Source of the DNA: Actinomycetospora cinnamomea
GTDB taxonomy: Bacteria; Actinomycetota; Actinomycetes; Mycobacteriales; Pseudonocardiaceae
Length of the DNA stretch: 41,475 nt
Direction: 5' to 3'
NCBI RefSeq assembly: GCF_003096675.1
Contig: NZ_QEKW01000029.1
Location: forward strand, 1-41,475
Below the pieces are notes generated by a model, which saw nothing but the letters and a program-made list of their open reading frames with translations, was not told the DNA's origin and made no database searches. Position 1 is the stretch's first letter; every line of letters begins with the position of its first letter. This document shows positions 30,060-37,830 of this stretch, piece after piece. The position numbers and the translations under genes were made by a program.

Positions 30060-30694
30060 GGGCGCGGCCCCGGGTCGTCGTGGCGGAACGTGACGCTGAC
30101 CCGGGGCCCGGCGCCGGGCCACTTCGGCACGGTGTGCTGCCACTCGTGCTGGCACCGCCCGCCCATGACCAGCAGGTCGCCGCCCGCGACGGTCAGGCGC
30201 GTCGCCGCGCCGCCGCCGAGCGGCCGCAGCCCGAACCGCCGCGGCGCGCCGAGCGAGACGATCGCGACGATCGGCGCCTCGTGGGTGAAGCGGACGCGGT
30301 CGCCGTGCCAGGCCACGGAGTCCTGGCCGTCGCGGTAGAAGTTGCACGCGACGCGGTCGAACCGCACGCCGTAGCGTGCGGAGAGCACGGCGGCGACCGC
30401 CGGCGCCGGGTCGGGGGCCTCCTCCACCCGCCAGCCGCAGGTCAGTCGCGGCTCGATCACGGTGCTTGCCTCTCTCCTGGCTGGGTCGTACATGCGACGT
30501 TGCCGCTGGCCCCACGGCGCCTCCGCGGTGATCGCGTCGAACCACGCGTCCGCGCCGGTGATCCAGGCGGGGGCGAGGTCGACCCACGAGCGGTCGTCCA
30601 GCACGATGCGGCGCGGGACGACCGCGGGATCCACAGCAGGGTTCCCGGCGGTGTCGCCTCCGCCGAAGAGCGAGGGTGTCCAGGCCACGGTCAT
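30056..30694 (-). CDS. AlkB-like 2-oxoglutarate/Fe(II) dioxygenase
   Basis: This is a 212-residue dioxygenase of the AlkB family. Members remove alkyl lesions such as 1-methyladenine from DNA or RNA by oxidation with 2-oxoglutarate and Fe(II). Metal ligands are visible as His and Asp in [10 protein letters not shown] and the distal His in [10 protein letters not shown]. The 2-oxoglutarate Arg is in [14 protein letters not shown] 30694 ([10 protein letters not shown]) is the natural start; an upstream frame extension runs into the family A hairpin. It faces the acylphosphatase/AlkZ-like operon across about 90 bp. Confidence 0.9.
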   Translation of the reverse strand: MTVAWTPSLFGGGDTAGNPAVDPAVVPRRIVLDDRSWVDLAPAWITGADAWFDAITAEAPWGQRQRRMYDPARREASTVIEPRLTCGWRVEEAPDPAPAVAAVLSARYGVRFDRVACNFYRDGQDSVAWHGDRVRFTHEAPIVAIVSLGAPRRFGLRPLGGGAATRLTVAGGDLLVMGGRCQHEWQHTVPKWPGAGPRVSVTFRHDDPGPRP

Positions 30695-30725
30695 CCCCGC
30701 CAGTAGAACACACGTTCGATTCGAG

Positions 30726-30767
30726 GTGTGAGTGCTTTCCCGTGCCAGGGCGCGGGAGAGCACGCAC
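30726..30767. repeat. Family A palindromic repeat, copy 2 (divergent intergenic region)
   Basis: This 42-nt copy matches 10490-10531 at 38 of 42 positions. The outer stem has changed from GCGCT/AGCGC to GTGCT/AGCAC, a paired C-G to T-A exchange. One inner position became a G-T wobble and one loop base changed. Pairing is thus preserved. It lies between the AlkB-like gene (minus) and acylphosphatase (plus), so it cannot serve as a terminator of either. Confidence 0.85.
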
Positions 30768-30784
30768 GGGCCCGGAGGGCAGAG

Positions 30785-31051
30785 ATGACCAGCAAGCACA
30801 TCGTCGTCAGCGGCCGCGTGCAGGGCGTCAACTTCCGCTCGGCGGCCCAGGACGCCGCGACCGACCTCGGGATCGCCGGGTGGGTGCGGAACCGGGACGA
30901 CGGCAGCGTGGAGATGCTCGTCGAGGGCGACGACGACGCCGTCGAGCGCATGGTCGGCTGGGCCCGGCAGGGTCCGTCGGCCGCCGAGGTGACCGACGTC
31001 GACGTCACCGACACCGAGCCGCAGGGGCTGAGCTCGTTCGAGCAGGCGTGA
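30785..31051 (+). CDS. Acylphosphatase
   Basis: This 88-residue enzyme hydrolyses acyl phosphates such as acetyl or carbamoyl phosphate. The catalytic Arg18 (GRVQGVNFR) and Asn36 (GWVRN) are present with the normal 18-residue spacing. The usual Gly of the GVGFR loop is Asn here, a substitution at the edge of the phosphate-binding loop. GGAGG lies 6 nt before ATG 30785. Its stop overlaps the GTG of the AlkZ-like gene (GTGA). Why it sits with DNA-repair-like genes is unclear. Confidence 0.93.
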   Translation: MTSKHIVVSGRVQGVNFRSAAQDAATDLGIAGWVRNRDDGSVEMLVEGDDDAVERMVGWARQGPSAAEVTDVDVTDTEPQGLSSFEQA

Positions 31052-32169
31052 CGCCCGCGGTCCCGCCCGCGCAGGTCCGCGCCTTCCGCCTGCGCCGGCA
31101 GGGCGTCGTCGACCGCGACGGCGCCGGTCCGGTCGACGTCGCCCGGCGGCTGGTCGGCGTCCAGGCCCAGGTGCCCTCGGCAGCGGCGCAGGCCGTCGCC
31201 GCGCGGACGGCGGGCGGCACGGCCGACGACGGCACGGTCGAGGCCGCGCTGGCGGCGGGGACGCTGCTGCGGACGTGGTCGGTGCGCGGCACCCTGCACC
31301 TGCTCGCCGCCGACCAGGCCCCCGCCGTGCTGGCCCTGCTCGCCGCGGCGCGCACCTGGGACAAGGGCGCCTGGCAGCGCGAGTTCGCCACCGCCGCCCA
31401 GATGAGCGCGCTCGCGGCGGCCGCGGCCGAGGTGCTCGCCGACGCCGTCCTCACCCGCGAGGAGCTCACGTCGGCCCTCGTCGCGCACACCCGCGACGCC
31501 GGGCTCGCCGAGGCGCTCGGGTCGGGCTGGGGCGCGCTGCTCAAGCCGCTCGCGTGGCAGGGCCTGCTCTGCCACGGTCCGCCCGCCGGGTCGCGCGTGA
31601 CCTTCACCAGCCCGGGCGTGCTCGTGCCGGGCTGGCCGGGCCTCCCGGACCCCGACGAGGCCGCCCGCACGGTCGTCCCCGCCTTCCTCGCCGCGCACGG
31701 CCCCGCGACCGCCACGGCGTTCGACGCCTGGCTGCTGCGGGGCGGGACACCGAAGGCGCGGCTGCGGCGCTGGTTCGCCGACCTGCGCGACGCCGGCTCG
31801 CTCACCGAGGTCACGGTCGACGGCGAGGTCCGGTACGCGCGCACCGTCGACCTCGACGACCTCACCGATCTCGCCGGCGCCTCGCCCCCCGGCCTGCGCC
31901 TGCTCGGCCCCTTCGACCCCTACGTGCTCGGCGCAGGCACCGCCGACCCGGACCTCGTGCCCCCGGAGCACCGGCGTGCGGTCAGCCGCGCCGCGGGCTG
32001 GATCGCCCCCGTCGTGCTGGACGCCGGGCGCGCCGTGGGCACGTGGAGCGCCGAGGAGGACCGGCTCGTCGTGACCCCGTTCGCCGACCCGGTCCCGTCC
32101 GCCGCGCTGGAGGGCGAGCGCGCGGTGTGGAGCCGGGTGCTGGGGCGCCCGCTCACGCTCCCGGCGTGA
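31048..32169 (+). CDS. AlkZ-like winged-helix DNA-binding (HTH_42) protein, possible DNA glycosylase
   Basis: This 373-residue protein of the HTH_42 family of winged-helix proteins includes AlkZ-type glycosylases that unhook alkylated or cross-linked bases. The QxQ catalytic motif of that family is visible as Gln39-Ala-Gln41 in LVGVQAQVPS. Other family marks are LRTWSVRGTLHLL, LKPLAWQGLLCHGPP and LLGPFDPYVLG. Coupling to acylphosphatase by a GTGA overlap and a divergent AlkB-like gene suggest an alkylation-repair context. The glycosylase activity is inferred from the motif. Its last 17 bp overlap the converging EEP-family gene. Confidence 0.82.
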   Translation: MTPAVPPAQVRAFRLRRQGVVDRDGAGPVDVARRLVGVQAQVPSAAAQAVAARTAGGTADDGTVEAALAAGTLLRTWSVRGTLHLLAADQAPAVLALLAAARTWDKGAWQREFATAAQMSALAAAAAEVLADAVLTREELTSALVAHTRDAGLAEALGSGWGALLKPLAWQGLLCHGPPAGSRVTFTSPGVLVPGWPGLPDPDEAARTVVPAFLAAHGPATATAFDAWLLRGGTPKARLRRWFADLRDAGSLTEVTVDGEVRYARTVDLDDLTDLAGASPPGLRLLGPFDPYVLGAGTADPDLVPPEHRRAVSRAAGWIAPVVLDAGRAVGTWSAEEDRLVVTPFADPVPSAALEGERAVWSRVLGRPLTLPA

Positions 32170-33154
32170 CGCCGGCGCGCCCGTCGCGCACGAGCAGCGT
32201 CACCACGAGCCCCGCGTGGTCGGTCGTCGGCAGGCGCCGGATCACGAGCCCGGTCGGCGTCGCCGGCCCGGACACCAGCACGTGGTCGATCGCCGCGAAC
32301 GGCGGCAGGACGCCGTCGGTCGGCCACGTGCCCCGCAGGCCCGCGCCCAGCGACGCGCCCGCGTCGCGCCACGTCCCGTCGGCGAGGAGGCGGCGCAGCG
32401 GGCGGTGGTCGAGGGTGGCGTTGAGGTCGCCGAGCACCAGCCGCGCCGTTCCCCCCGCGGGCGCCGGAGCGGGCAGGTCGGCGATCTCCCGGGCCCAGCC
32501 GGCGGGGTCACCGCGGAAGACCGGCGCCTCGGGGTGCGCGACGACGACGTCGACCGGACCCGCGGGCGCGAGCACCCGAGCCGTGACCTGCGAGAACTCG
32601 CCCGGTCGCAGCGTCAGCCCCGACGGCACGAGCGGGTGCCTCGACACGATCGCCGTGCCGCCGGCACCCGGACGGGCCGCCGACTCGGTGAACGGGAGCT
32701 CCGCGCGCAGCCCGGCCGCGACCAGCCGCTGCTCGGCCTCCGGGGTCACCTCCTGCAGCCCGAGCACGTCGACGCGCTGCTCGCGGACCAGCGCCGTCAC
32801 CGCCGCCGGGTCGCCGCGTCCGAACTGCAGGTTCACGGTCGCGACGACCACGGGCGCGCGTCCCGGGCCGGGCGCGCCCCCGGGGTCGCGGTCGTCGACC
32901 GCCCGCGGCACCACCACCGCGGCGAGCACCAGGCCCGCGACCAGCGCGACGGCCCCCGCCGCCCGCCGCCGCAGCACGAGCGCGACGACGCCCACGGCGA
33001 GCGCGAGGGCCGCCGCCACCGGGGTGAGGGCCAGCAGGGCGAAGGCCTCCGGCGGCGCGATCGGCGCCCACCACCAGAACGGCACCCAGAGGGCCGCGAC
33101 CGCGGCGCCGAGCCACAGCACGCCGCTCACGAGGCGGCGCAGGACGGTCGCCAC
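32153..33154 (-). CDS. Membrane-anchored endonuclease/exonuclease/phosphatase family protein
   Basis: The protein has 333 residues. About three N-terminal hydrophobic helices (residues 8-85, including VLWLGAAVAALWVPFWWW) are followed by an EEP (DNase I-like) phosphohydrolase domain. EEP motifs are VVVATVNLQFGRGD, DVLGLQEVTP (catalytic Glu), RLVLGDLNATLDHRP (Asp and Asn) and AAIDHVLV plus TDHAGLVV (Asp-His). Such membrane proteins act outside the cytoplasm on phosphoesters or nucleic acids; the exact substrate is unknown. The GTG start at 33154 lies 6 nt after the GNAT stop, so it belongs to the yebC-GNAT-EEP operon. Confidence 0.9.
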   Translation of the reverse strand: MATVLRRLVSGVLWLGAAVAALWVPFWWWAPIAPPEAFALLALTPVAAALALAVGVVALVLRRRAAGAVALVAGLVLAAVVVPRAVDDRDPGGAPGPGRAPVVVATVNLQFGRGDPAAVTALVREQRVDVLGLQEVTPEAEQRLVAAGLRAELPFTESAARPGAGGTAIVSRHPLVPSGLTLRPGEFSQVTARVLAPAGPVDVVVAHPEAPVFRGDPAGWAREIADLPAPAPAGGTARLVLGDLNATLDHRPLRRLLADGTWRDAGASLGAGLRGTWPTDGVLPPFAAIDHVLVSGPATPTGLVIRRLPTTDHAGLVVTLLVRDGRAGVTPGA

Positions 33155-33160
33155 GCGGCG

Positions 33161-33652
33161 TCAGGGCGCCAGGCGCTCGAGACGCAACAGCTCGACGCCC
33201 GCGGCGTCGGAGAGCCGTCCGGTCTCCTCGTAGCCGGCGCGCCGGTAGAGCCGCAGGTTCTCCTCGCTGCGCGCACCCGTGACCAGCCACGTGACGTCGC
33301 CCGTGGCCAGCTCGGCGTGCGCCCGCTCCATCAGTGCCCGGCCGATGCCGTGGCCCTGGACGTCGGGTGCGACCGAGAACCGGGCCAGCTCCGCGCACCC
33401 CGAGCCTGTGCCCACCCGCTCGCCCCGCAGCCGCACCGAGCCCACCAGCCGCACCCCCGCCCAGGCGCCGAAGGCGCGCACGTCGGCGCGTTCGAGATCG
33501 GCGGCGAGCTCCGCGACGGTCTCGCGCAGCGGCGGGATTCCGGTCGTGCCGTAGCGGCGTCCTTCGGAGAGGTAGGCCGCGTACTGCACGGTCAGCGCCT
33601 CCCCGGCGTCGGCCACGGTCAGCGCGGCGACGACGCACGGGGCGGTGGTCAC
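33161..33652 (-). CDS. GNAT family N-acetyltransferase
   Basis: This 163-residue acetyltransferase transfers acetyl from acetyl-CoA to an unidentified amine. The acetyl-CoA-binding motif is in FSVAPDVQGHGIGRALMERA (Q/R-x-x-G-x-G/A form), followed by NLRLYRRAGYEETG typical of the C-terminal half. The GTG at 33652 is 5 nt downstream of the yebC stop, and an EEP-family gene follows at 6 nt, so the three form a compact operon. The substrate cannot be deduced. Confidence 0.9.
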   Translation of the reverse strand: MTTAPCVVAALTVADAGEALTVQYAAYLSEGRRYGTTGIPPLRETVAELAADLERADVRAFGAWAGVRLVGSVRLRGERVGTGSGCAELARFSVAPDVQGHGIGRALMERAHAELATGDVTWLVTGARSEENLRLYRRAGYEETGRLSDAAGVELLRLERLAP

Positions 33653-33657
33653 GGCTC

Positions 33658-34419
33658 TCAGCCGACCTCGGCCATGACCTCGTCGGAGGCGTCGAAGTTG
33701 GAGTAGACGTTCTGGACGTCGTCGGAGTCCTCGAGCGCGTCGATGATCCGCAGCACCTTGCGAGCGCCGTCGGCGTCGACCTCGACGTTCATCGACGGCA
33801 CGAACGACACCTCGGCCGAGTCGTAGTCGATGCCGCCGTCCTGCAGGGCGGTGCGCACGGTCACGAGGTCGCCGGCCTCGCACAGCACCTCGAAGCTCTC
33901 GCCGAGGTCGTTGACCTCCTCGGCACCGGCCTCGAGCACGGCGAGCAGCAGGTCGTCCTCGGCGAGGTCGCCCGAGGACTGCTCCTTGGGGACGATGACG
34001 ACGCCCTTGCGGTTGAACAGGTAGGCGACCGAGCCCGGGTCCGCCATCTGCCCGCCGTTGCGGTTCATGGCCGTGCGGACCTCGCCGGCGGCGCGGTTCT
34101 TGTTGTCGGTGAGGCACTCCACGAGCACGGCCACCCCGCCCGGGGCGTAGCCCTCGTAGGTGATCGCCTGGTAGTCGGCCCCGCCGGCCTCGGCGCCCGA
34201 GCCGCGCTTGACCGCGCGGTCGATGTTGTCGTTGGGCACCGAGGTCTTCTTCGCCTTCTGGATGGCGTCGTAGAGCGTCGGGTTCGCGGCCGGGTCCCCG
34301 CCGCCGGTGCGCGCGGCGACCTCGATGTTCTTGATCAGCTTGGCGAACATCTTGCCGCGCTTGGCGTCGACCACGGCCTTCTTGTGCTTGGTGGTCGCCC
34401 ACTTGGAGTGGCCGCTCAT
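33658..34419 (-). CDS. yebC: YebC/TACO1 family protein (PmpR-type regulator)
   Basis: This conserved cytoplasmic protein of 253 residues is annotated in bacteria as a DNA-binding regulator and linked to translation of difficult proline-rich stretches. The signature [37 protein letters not shown] begins at ATG 34419, three in-frame codons inside an alternative GTG 34425. [40 protein letters not shown] and the acidic C-terminal [14 protein letters not shown] also match. GAAGGGCGGG serves as the ribosome binding site. It is separated from ruvC by about 4 kb here, whereas the two are often adjacent in actinobacteria. Confidence 0.97.
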   Translation of the reverse strand: MSGHSKWATTKHKKAVVDAKRGKMFAKLIKNIEVAARTGGGDPAANPTLYDAIQKAKKTSVPNDNIDRAVKRGSGAEAGGADYQAITYEGYAPGGVAVLVECLTDNKNRAAGEVRTAMNRNGGQMADPGSVAYLFNRKGVVIVPKEQSSGDLAEDDLLLAVLEAGAEEVNDLGESFEVLCEAGDLVTVRTALQDGGIDYDSAEVSFVPSMNVEVDADGARKVLRIIDALEDSDDVQNVYSNFDASDEVMAEVG

Positions 34420-34532
34420 CGTCACCCGCCCTTCGTCTCGCAGCGGTCCATCCTACCGAGGGCCCTGGCCGCCCGAGGGGACGGTACGGTGCCGTGGAGG
34501 CTGAGTCCGGATTCAATACCCAGGGGAGCGGC

Positions 34533-35027
34533 ATGGACGTCACGACGCGCGAGCGCACCCACAGCTGGTCCGACCCGGGGACCCTCGCCGCCGCGGCGAC
34601 GGAGCGCGACGGCCTGGCGTTCCTGCAGGCGATGGCGGACGGGACGCTGCCGCCCCCGCCGATCATGACCTTGGTCGGCGCCGGCGTGGAGTCGGTCGAG
34701 CACGGACGCGTGGTGTTCACCGTCGAGCCGGCCGAGTACCACTACAACCCGATCGGATCGGTGCACGGCGGCATCTACGCCACGCTGCTGGACTCGGCGG
34801 CCGGGTGCGCGGTGCACAGCACCCTGGAGGCCGGCGTCGGCTACACCAGCCTCGACCTCTCGGTGAAGTTCCTGCGTCGCCTGACCGCCGACTCCGGGAC
34901 CAGCCGCGCCACCGGGTACGTCGTGCACGCCGGACGCAGCACCGCGCTTGCCCGTGCCGAGCTCGTCGACGGCGCCGGGCGCCTGGTCGCCGAGGCGACG
35001 TCGAGCTGCCTGATCCTGCGCGGCTGA
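34533..35027 (+). CDS. PaaI-type hotdog thioesterase
   Basis: This 164-residue hotdog-fold protein likely hydrolyses acyl-CoA or aromatic acyl-CoA thioesters. The PaaI-type motif NPIGSVHGGIYATLLDSAAGCAV contains the HGG loop and the catalytic Asp. YTSLDLSVKFLRRLTADSG continues the fold. ATG 34533 has AGGGGAG 6 nt upstream, preferred over ATG 34494. It is divergent from yebC. Confidence 0.92.
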   Translation: MDVTTRERTHSWSDPGTLAAAATERDGLAFLQAMADGTLPPPPIMTLVGAGVESVEHGRVVFTVEPAEYHYNPIGSVHGGIYATLLDSAAGCAVHSTLEAGVGYTSLDLSVKFLRRLTADSGTSRATGYVVHAGRSTALARAELVDGAGRLVAEATSSCLILRG

Positions 35028-35111
35028 GGCCCGCGAGGCCGACGTCACAGCGGCTGTGGGGGGCTCCGGGGGACCCCCGGGTGGTCCGGATGCCGTCGAC
35101 GGGAGGCCGCC

Positions 35112-36158
35112 ATGCCCGCGCAGCGCCGCGTGACGCGCACCGTCACCACGGGGGTGACGGTCCTGCTCCTCGGCCTCGGGGCCGCCTGCGGTCAGGGCGG
35201 GGCTCCCGCGCCGGCCGGTCTCCCGGACCCGGCGCGGACGGCCTCGGCCGAGCCGGCCGGCGGCGGCCCCGCGCCGGCCGGCGCCGCCACCCAGGGCCTG
35301 GTCGAGGCGCCCGTGATCGTGCCGCCCGGGCTGGGCGCGGCGCCGTTCGACACCCCGCGGCGGGCACTCGTGCCCGACGGGTGGTCGGTCGCGGTATGGG
35401 CCCGCGTCGACGGCGCGCGCCTGGCGGCGTTCGCGCCCGACGGCGCCCTGCTCGTCTCGCGCCCCGGTGCCGGCGAGGTCGTCCGCCTCGCGCCCGGGCC
35501 GAGGGGCCCGACCACGACGACGCTGGTCAGCGGCCTGACCCAGCCCCACGGCCTCGCGTTCTCGGGCAGCACGCTCTACGTCGCCGAGAGCAACGCCGTG
35601 CGCTCCTACCCCTACGAGGGCACGACGCTCGGCACGCCCACCGCGGTCGTCGAGGACCTGCCCGACGCCCGCAGCCCCGAGCTGGGCGGCGCCTACGCCC
35701 ACGCCCTCAAGAGCGTCGCCGTGGGCCCGGACGGCGCGGTCTACGTGTCCGTCGGCTCCACCGGCAACGTCTCCCCGGCCGACCGCGAGGCCACCCCGCA
35801 GCGCGCGGCGATCCTGCGCGTGCCACCGGGCGGCGGGCCGGCCGAGCCCTATGCCCGCGGCGTGCGCAACGGCACCGGCCTGGCGATCGCCCCCGACGGC
35901 GCGCTGTGGACCGCGGTCAACAACCGCGACGACATCCCCTTCCCCCACGACCGCCCGCCGCGCGCGCCGGAGGTGTCGTTCTACCCGTGGCAGAACGGCG
36001 AGCTCGGTGGCCAGCGCACCCTCGTCGGCGGTTTCCAGGCGCCCGACGGCTCCCGCTGGGGCCGGCCGGTGGCCGCGGTCCCCGAGCCCGACGGCGCCGT
36101 GTACGTCACCGACGACGGGGCCGGCGCGGTCTACCGGCTCGCACCGTCCGGTCGGTAG
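35112..36158 (+). CDS. Lipoprotein of the PQQ-type sugar/sorbosone dehydrogenase beta-propeller family
   Basis: This 348-residue exported protein has the lipobox LGLGAAC at about residues 20-26, preceded by a basic start and hydrophobic core. It has a Pro/Ala-rich linker (27-65) and a six-bladed propeller of the soluble glucose/L-sorbosone dehydrogenase type. Family features are WARVDGARLAAFAPDGALLVSRPGAGEVV, LTQPHGLAFSGSTLYVAESNAV, AVGPDGAVYVSVGS, NGTGLAIAPDGALWTAVNNRD and GAVYVTDDGAGAVYRL. Activity on sugars with PQQ is the family expectation, not shown here. It follows the thioesterase by 84 bp on the same strand. Confidence 0.88.
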   Translation: MPAQRRVTRTVTTGVTVLLLGLGAACGQGGAPAPAGLPDPARTASAEPAGGGPAPAGAATQGLVEAPVIVPPGLGAAPFDTPRRALVPDGWSVAVWARVDGARLAAFAPDGALLVSRPGAGEVVRLAPGPRGPTTTTLVSGLTQPHGLAFSGSTLYVAESNAVRSYPYEGTTLGTPTAVVEDLPDARSPELGGAYAHALKSVAVGPDGAVYVSVGSTGNVSPADREATPQRAAILRVPPGGGPAEPYARGVRNGTGLAIAPDGALWTAVNNRDDIPFPHDRPPRAPEVSFYPWQNGELGGQRTLVGGFQAPDGSRWGRPVAAVPEPDGAVYVTDDGAGAVYRLAPSGR

Positions 36159-36226
36159 GACCCAACCGTTTTGCGGGGCGGTCCGCCGGGCAGGTGGACG
36201 GCGTACCGACCCAGCGGAGAGGACCC

Positions 36227-36700
36227 ATGAGCGAGAACGTCACCGTCACCCGGACCGTCGACGCGAGGCCCGACCGGATCTTCGCCCTGCTCGCCACCCC
36301 GGCCCGTCACCACGAGTTCGACGGCGCGGGCATGATCCAGGGCGTCGAGGGCAACGCCACGCTCACCGGGGTGGGCGACCAGTTCGTCATGAACATGCGC
36401 AACGACGCGCTCGGCGACTACCAGATGCTCAACACCGTCACGAGCTTCGTGCAGGACCGCGAGATCGGCTGGTCGCCGCAGGCGCACCCCCTCGACGGCT
36501 ACACCGACAAGCTCGGGGACGTCCGGGTCAAGGGCCACACCTGGACCTGGAAGCTCGAGCCCGCGGGCAACGGCACCGAGGTCACCCAGGTCTACGACTG
36601 GAGCGGCGTCGAGGACGACCAGTTCCGAGGCTTCTTCCCCTTCGTCACCGAGGAGCAGATGGAGCAGACGATCGACAGGGTGGCCGAGGCGGCCTCCTGA
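36227..36700 (+). CDS. SRPBCC (START-like/polyketide cyclase) domain protein
   Basis: This 157-residue protein of the SRPBCC ligand-binding fold begins with VTVTRTVDARPDRIFALLATPARHHEFDG. It has the hydrophobic pocket strands VTSFVQDREIGW and HTWTWKLEPAGNGTEVTQVYDW. Proteins of this fold bind lipids or small hydrophobic ligands. GGAGAGG lies before ATG 36227. It is followed tail-to-tail by the HxlR gene. Ligand and role are unknown. Confidence 0.88.
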   Translation: MSENVTVTRTVDARPDRIFALLATPARHHEFDGAGMIQGVEGNATLTGVGDQFVMNMRNDALGDYQMLNTVTSFVQDREIGWSPQAHPLDGYTDKLGDVRVKGHTWTWKLEPAGNGTEVTQVYDWSGVEDDQFRGFFPFVTEEQMEQTIDRVAEAAS

Positions 36701-36705
36701 GATCG

Positions 36706-37197
36706 TCAGCCGTCGGCGCCGGGGGCCGGGCGTGCCCCCGGGCCGGGCGTCGTGCGCATCCGGTCGTCCGCGGCGAGGCGGTGTCCGGCGGCGCACTCCG
36801 CCACCAGCTCCACCGGCGCCCCGCAGCCGTCGTGGCGCACCACGACCGGCGGGCCCGCCGGCCCGGCACGGTGGCGGTCGCCCCACGCCATCAGCGACAG
36901 CAGGACCGGGCGCAGGTCGTGGCACGCGGCGGTCGGGCGGTACTCGTGGCGCACCCGCCGGCCCGGCTCGCGGTACTCGGCCGTCTCCACCAGCCCGGCC
37001 TCGGCGAGCACGGCCAGGCGCCGGGAGAGCACGGTGCGGGCGATCCCGAGGTGGGCGACGAGGTCGTCGAAGCGCCGGACACCGCCCAGGAGATCCCGCA
37101 CGACGAGCACCGTCCACGGCTCGCCGAGCACGGCCATCGTCCGGGCGATCGAGCAGGTCGCGCTGTCCAGCTCGCGCCAGGACGGGGCGGTGCTCAC
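36706..37197 (-). CDS. HxlR family transcriptional regulator
   Basis: This 163-residue winged-helix regulator of the HxlR (DUF24) family often responds to redox or aldehyde stress. The family start CSIARTMAVLGEPWTVLVVRDLL is clear, with Cys about residue 15 as in many HxlR proteins. The recognition part is GIARTVLSRRLAVLAEAGLVE, and the wing is RVRHEYRPTAAC. The C-terminal extension is Pro/Gly-rich. GAGGCGG precedes the GTG start at 37197. It lies 7 nt after the stop of a SRPBCC gene on the same strand, so both may share a promoter. Confidence 0.9.
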   Translation of the reverse strand: MSTAPSWRELDSATCSIARTMAVLGEPWTVLVVRDLLGGVRRFDDLVAHLGIARTVLSRRLAVLAEAGLVETAEYREPGRRVRHEYRPTAACHDLRPVLLSLMAWGDRHRAGPAGPPVVVRHDGCGAPVELVAECAAGHRLAADDRMRTTPGPGARPAPGADG

Positions 37198-37204
37198 GCC
37201 CGCC

Positions 37205-37714
37205 TCACGACTCGGCCCGCTGCTTGATGCCGGCCAGCGTGCGTTCGATGCCCTGCTGCCACTCGCGCAGCCGGCCCGCGACGAGGCGCTCCTCCTTGTC
37301 GGGCATGCGCTCGATGACCGTGGTGAGGTTCGACGGCCCCGGCCCCATGCGGGCCCGCTGCCGCAGCTCGGTGCCGCCCGCGACCGGTCTGAGCGTGAAG
37401 CGCCAGAGCGCGGTGGGGTTCGCGGGGTCCGTGACGGCCCACGCGAACGCGCGCTCCTCGTCGCACTCGACGACCTCCGAGACGGTCTCCCACTCCCCCA
37501 CCTGCGGGTGGGCGTTGCGGCCGCGGAAGCGGTGGCCGACCGCCGGCGCGTCCCCCTCGGCGGGCCCGTCCGGGGCGGGCAGCCACTGCGCCTCCTGGAG
37601 CTCCTCGGAGGTCTCGGCCACGACCGCGATGTCGCTCACCAGCGGCCACACCCGCGCGGGCGGCGCCTCGACGTGGACGGCGGCCTCGGCGGTGGGGCCC
37701 TCGGCGTAGCGCAC
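37205..37714 (-). CDS. SRPBCC family protein
   Basis: This START-like domain protein of about 169 residues begins VRYAEGPTAEAAVHVEAPPARVWPLVSDI. It shows VGHRFRGRNAHPQVGEWETVSEV, AFAWAVTDPANPTALWRFTL and a C-terminal amphipathic helix. A lipid-like or aromatic ligand is likely. GTG 37714 is preferred, with GGGAG 5 nt upstream, although ATG 37792 is open in frame. It forms a unit with the HxlR regulator downstream. Confidence 0.82.
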   Translation of the reverse strand: MRYAEGPTAEAAVHVEAPPARVWPLVSDIAVVAETSEELQEAQWLPAPDGPAEGDAPAVGHRFRGRNAHPQVGEWETVSEVVECDEERAFAWAVTDPANPTALWRFTLRPVAGGTELRQRARMGPGPSNLTTVIERMPDKEERLVAGRLREWQQGIERTLAGIKQRAES

Positions 37715-37804
37715 CGGCACTCCCAGGAGCTCGTGACGGGTGGACGCGGAGCCTAGTGCCAGCTGGGTCCGCCCGCGAGACCCAGGACCCACGGGAGCGA
37801 ATTC

Positions 37805-37830
37805 CCGGCTACAGGCGCCGGCTACAGGCG
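37805..37830. repeat. Perfect 13-bp tandem duplication
   Basis: The sequence CCGGCTACAGGCG occurs twice in immediate succession. The second copy contains the TAG stop codon (CTA 37822-37824) of the LLM oxidoreductase on the minus strand; the first copy lies just beyond it. A replication slippage event is the simplest origin. Confidence 0.9.
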
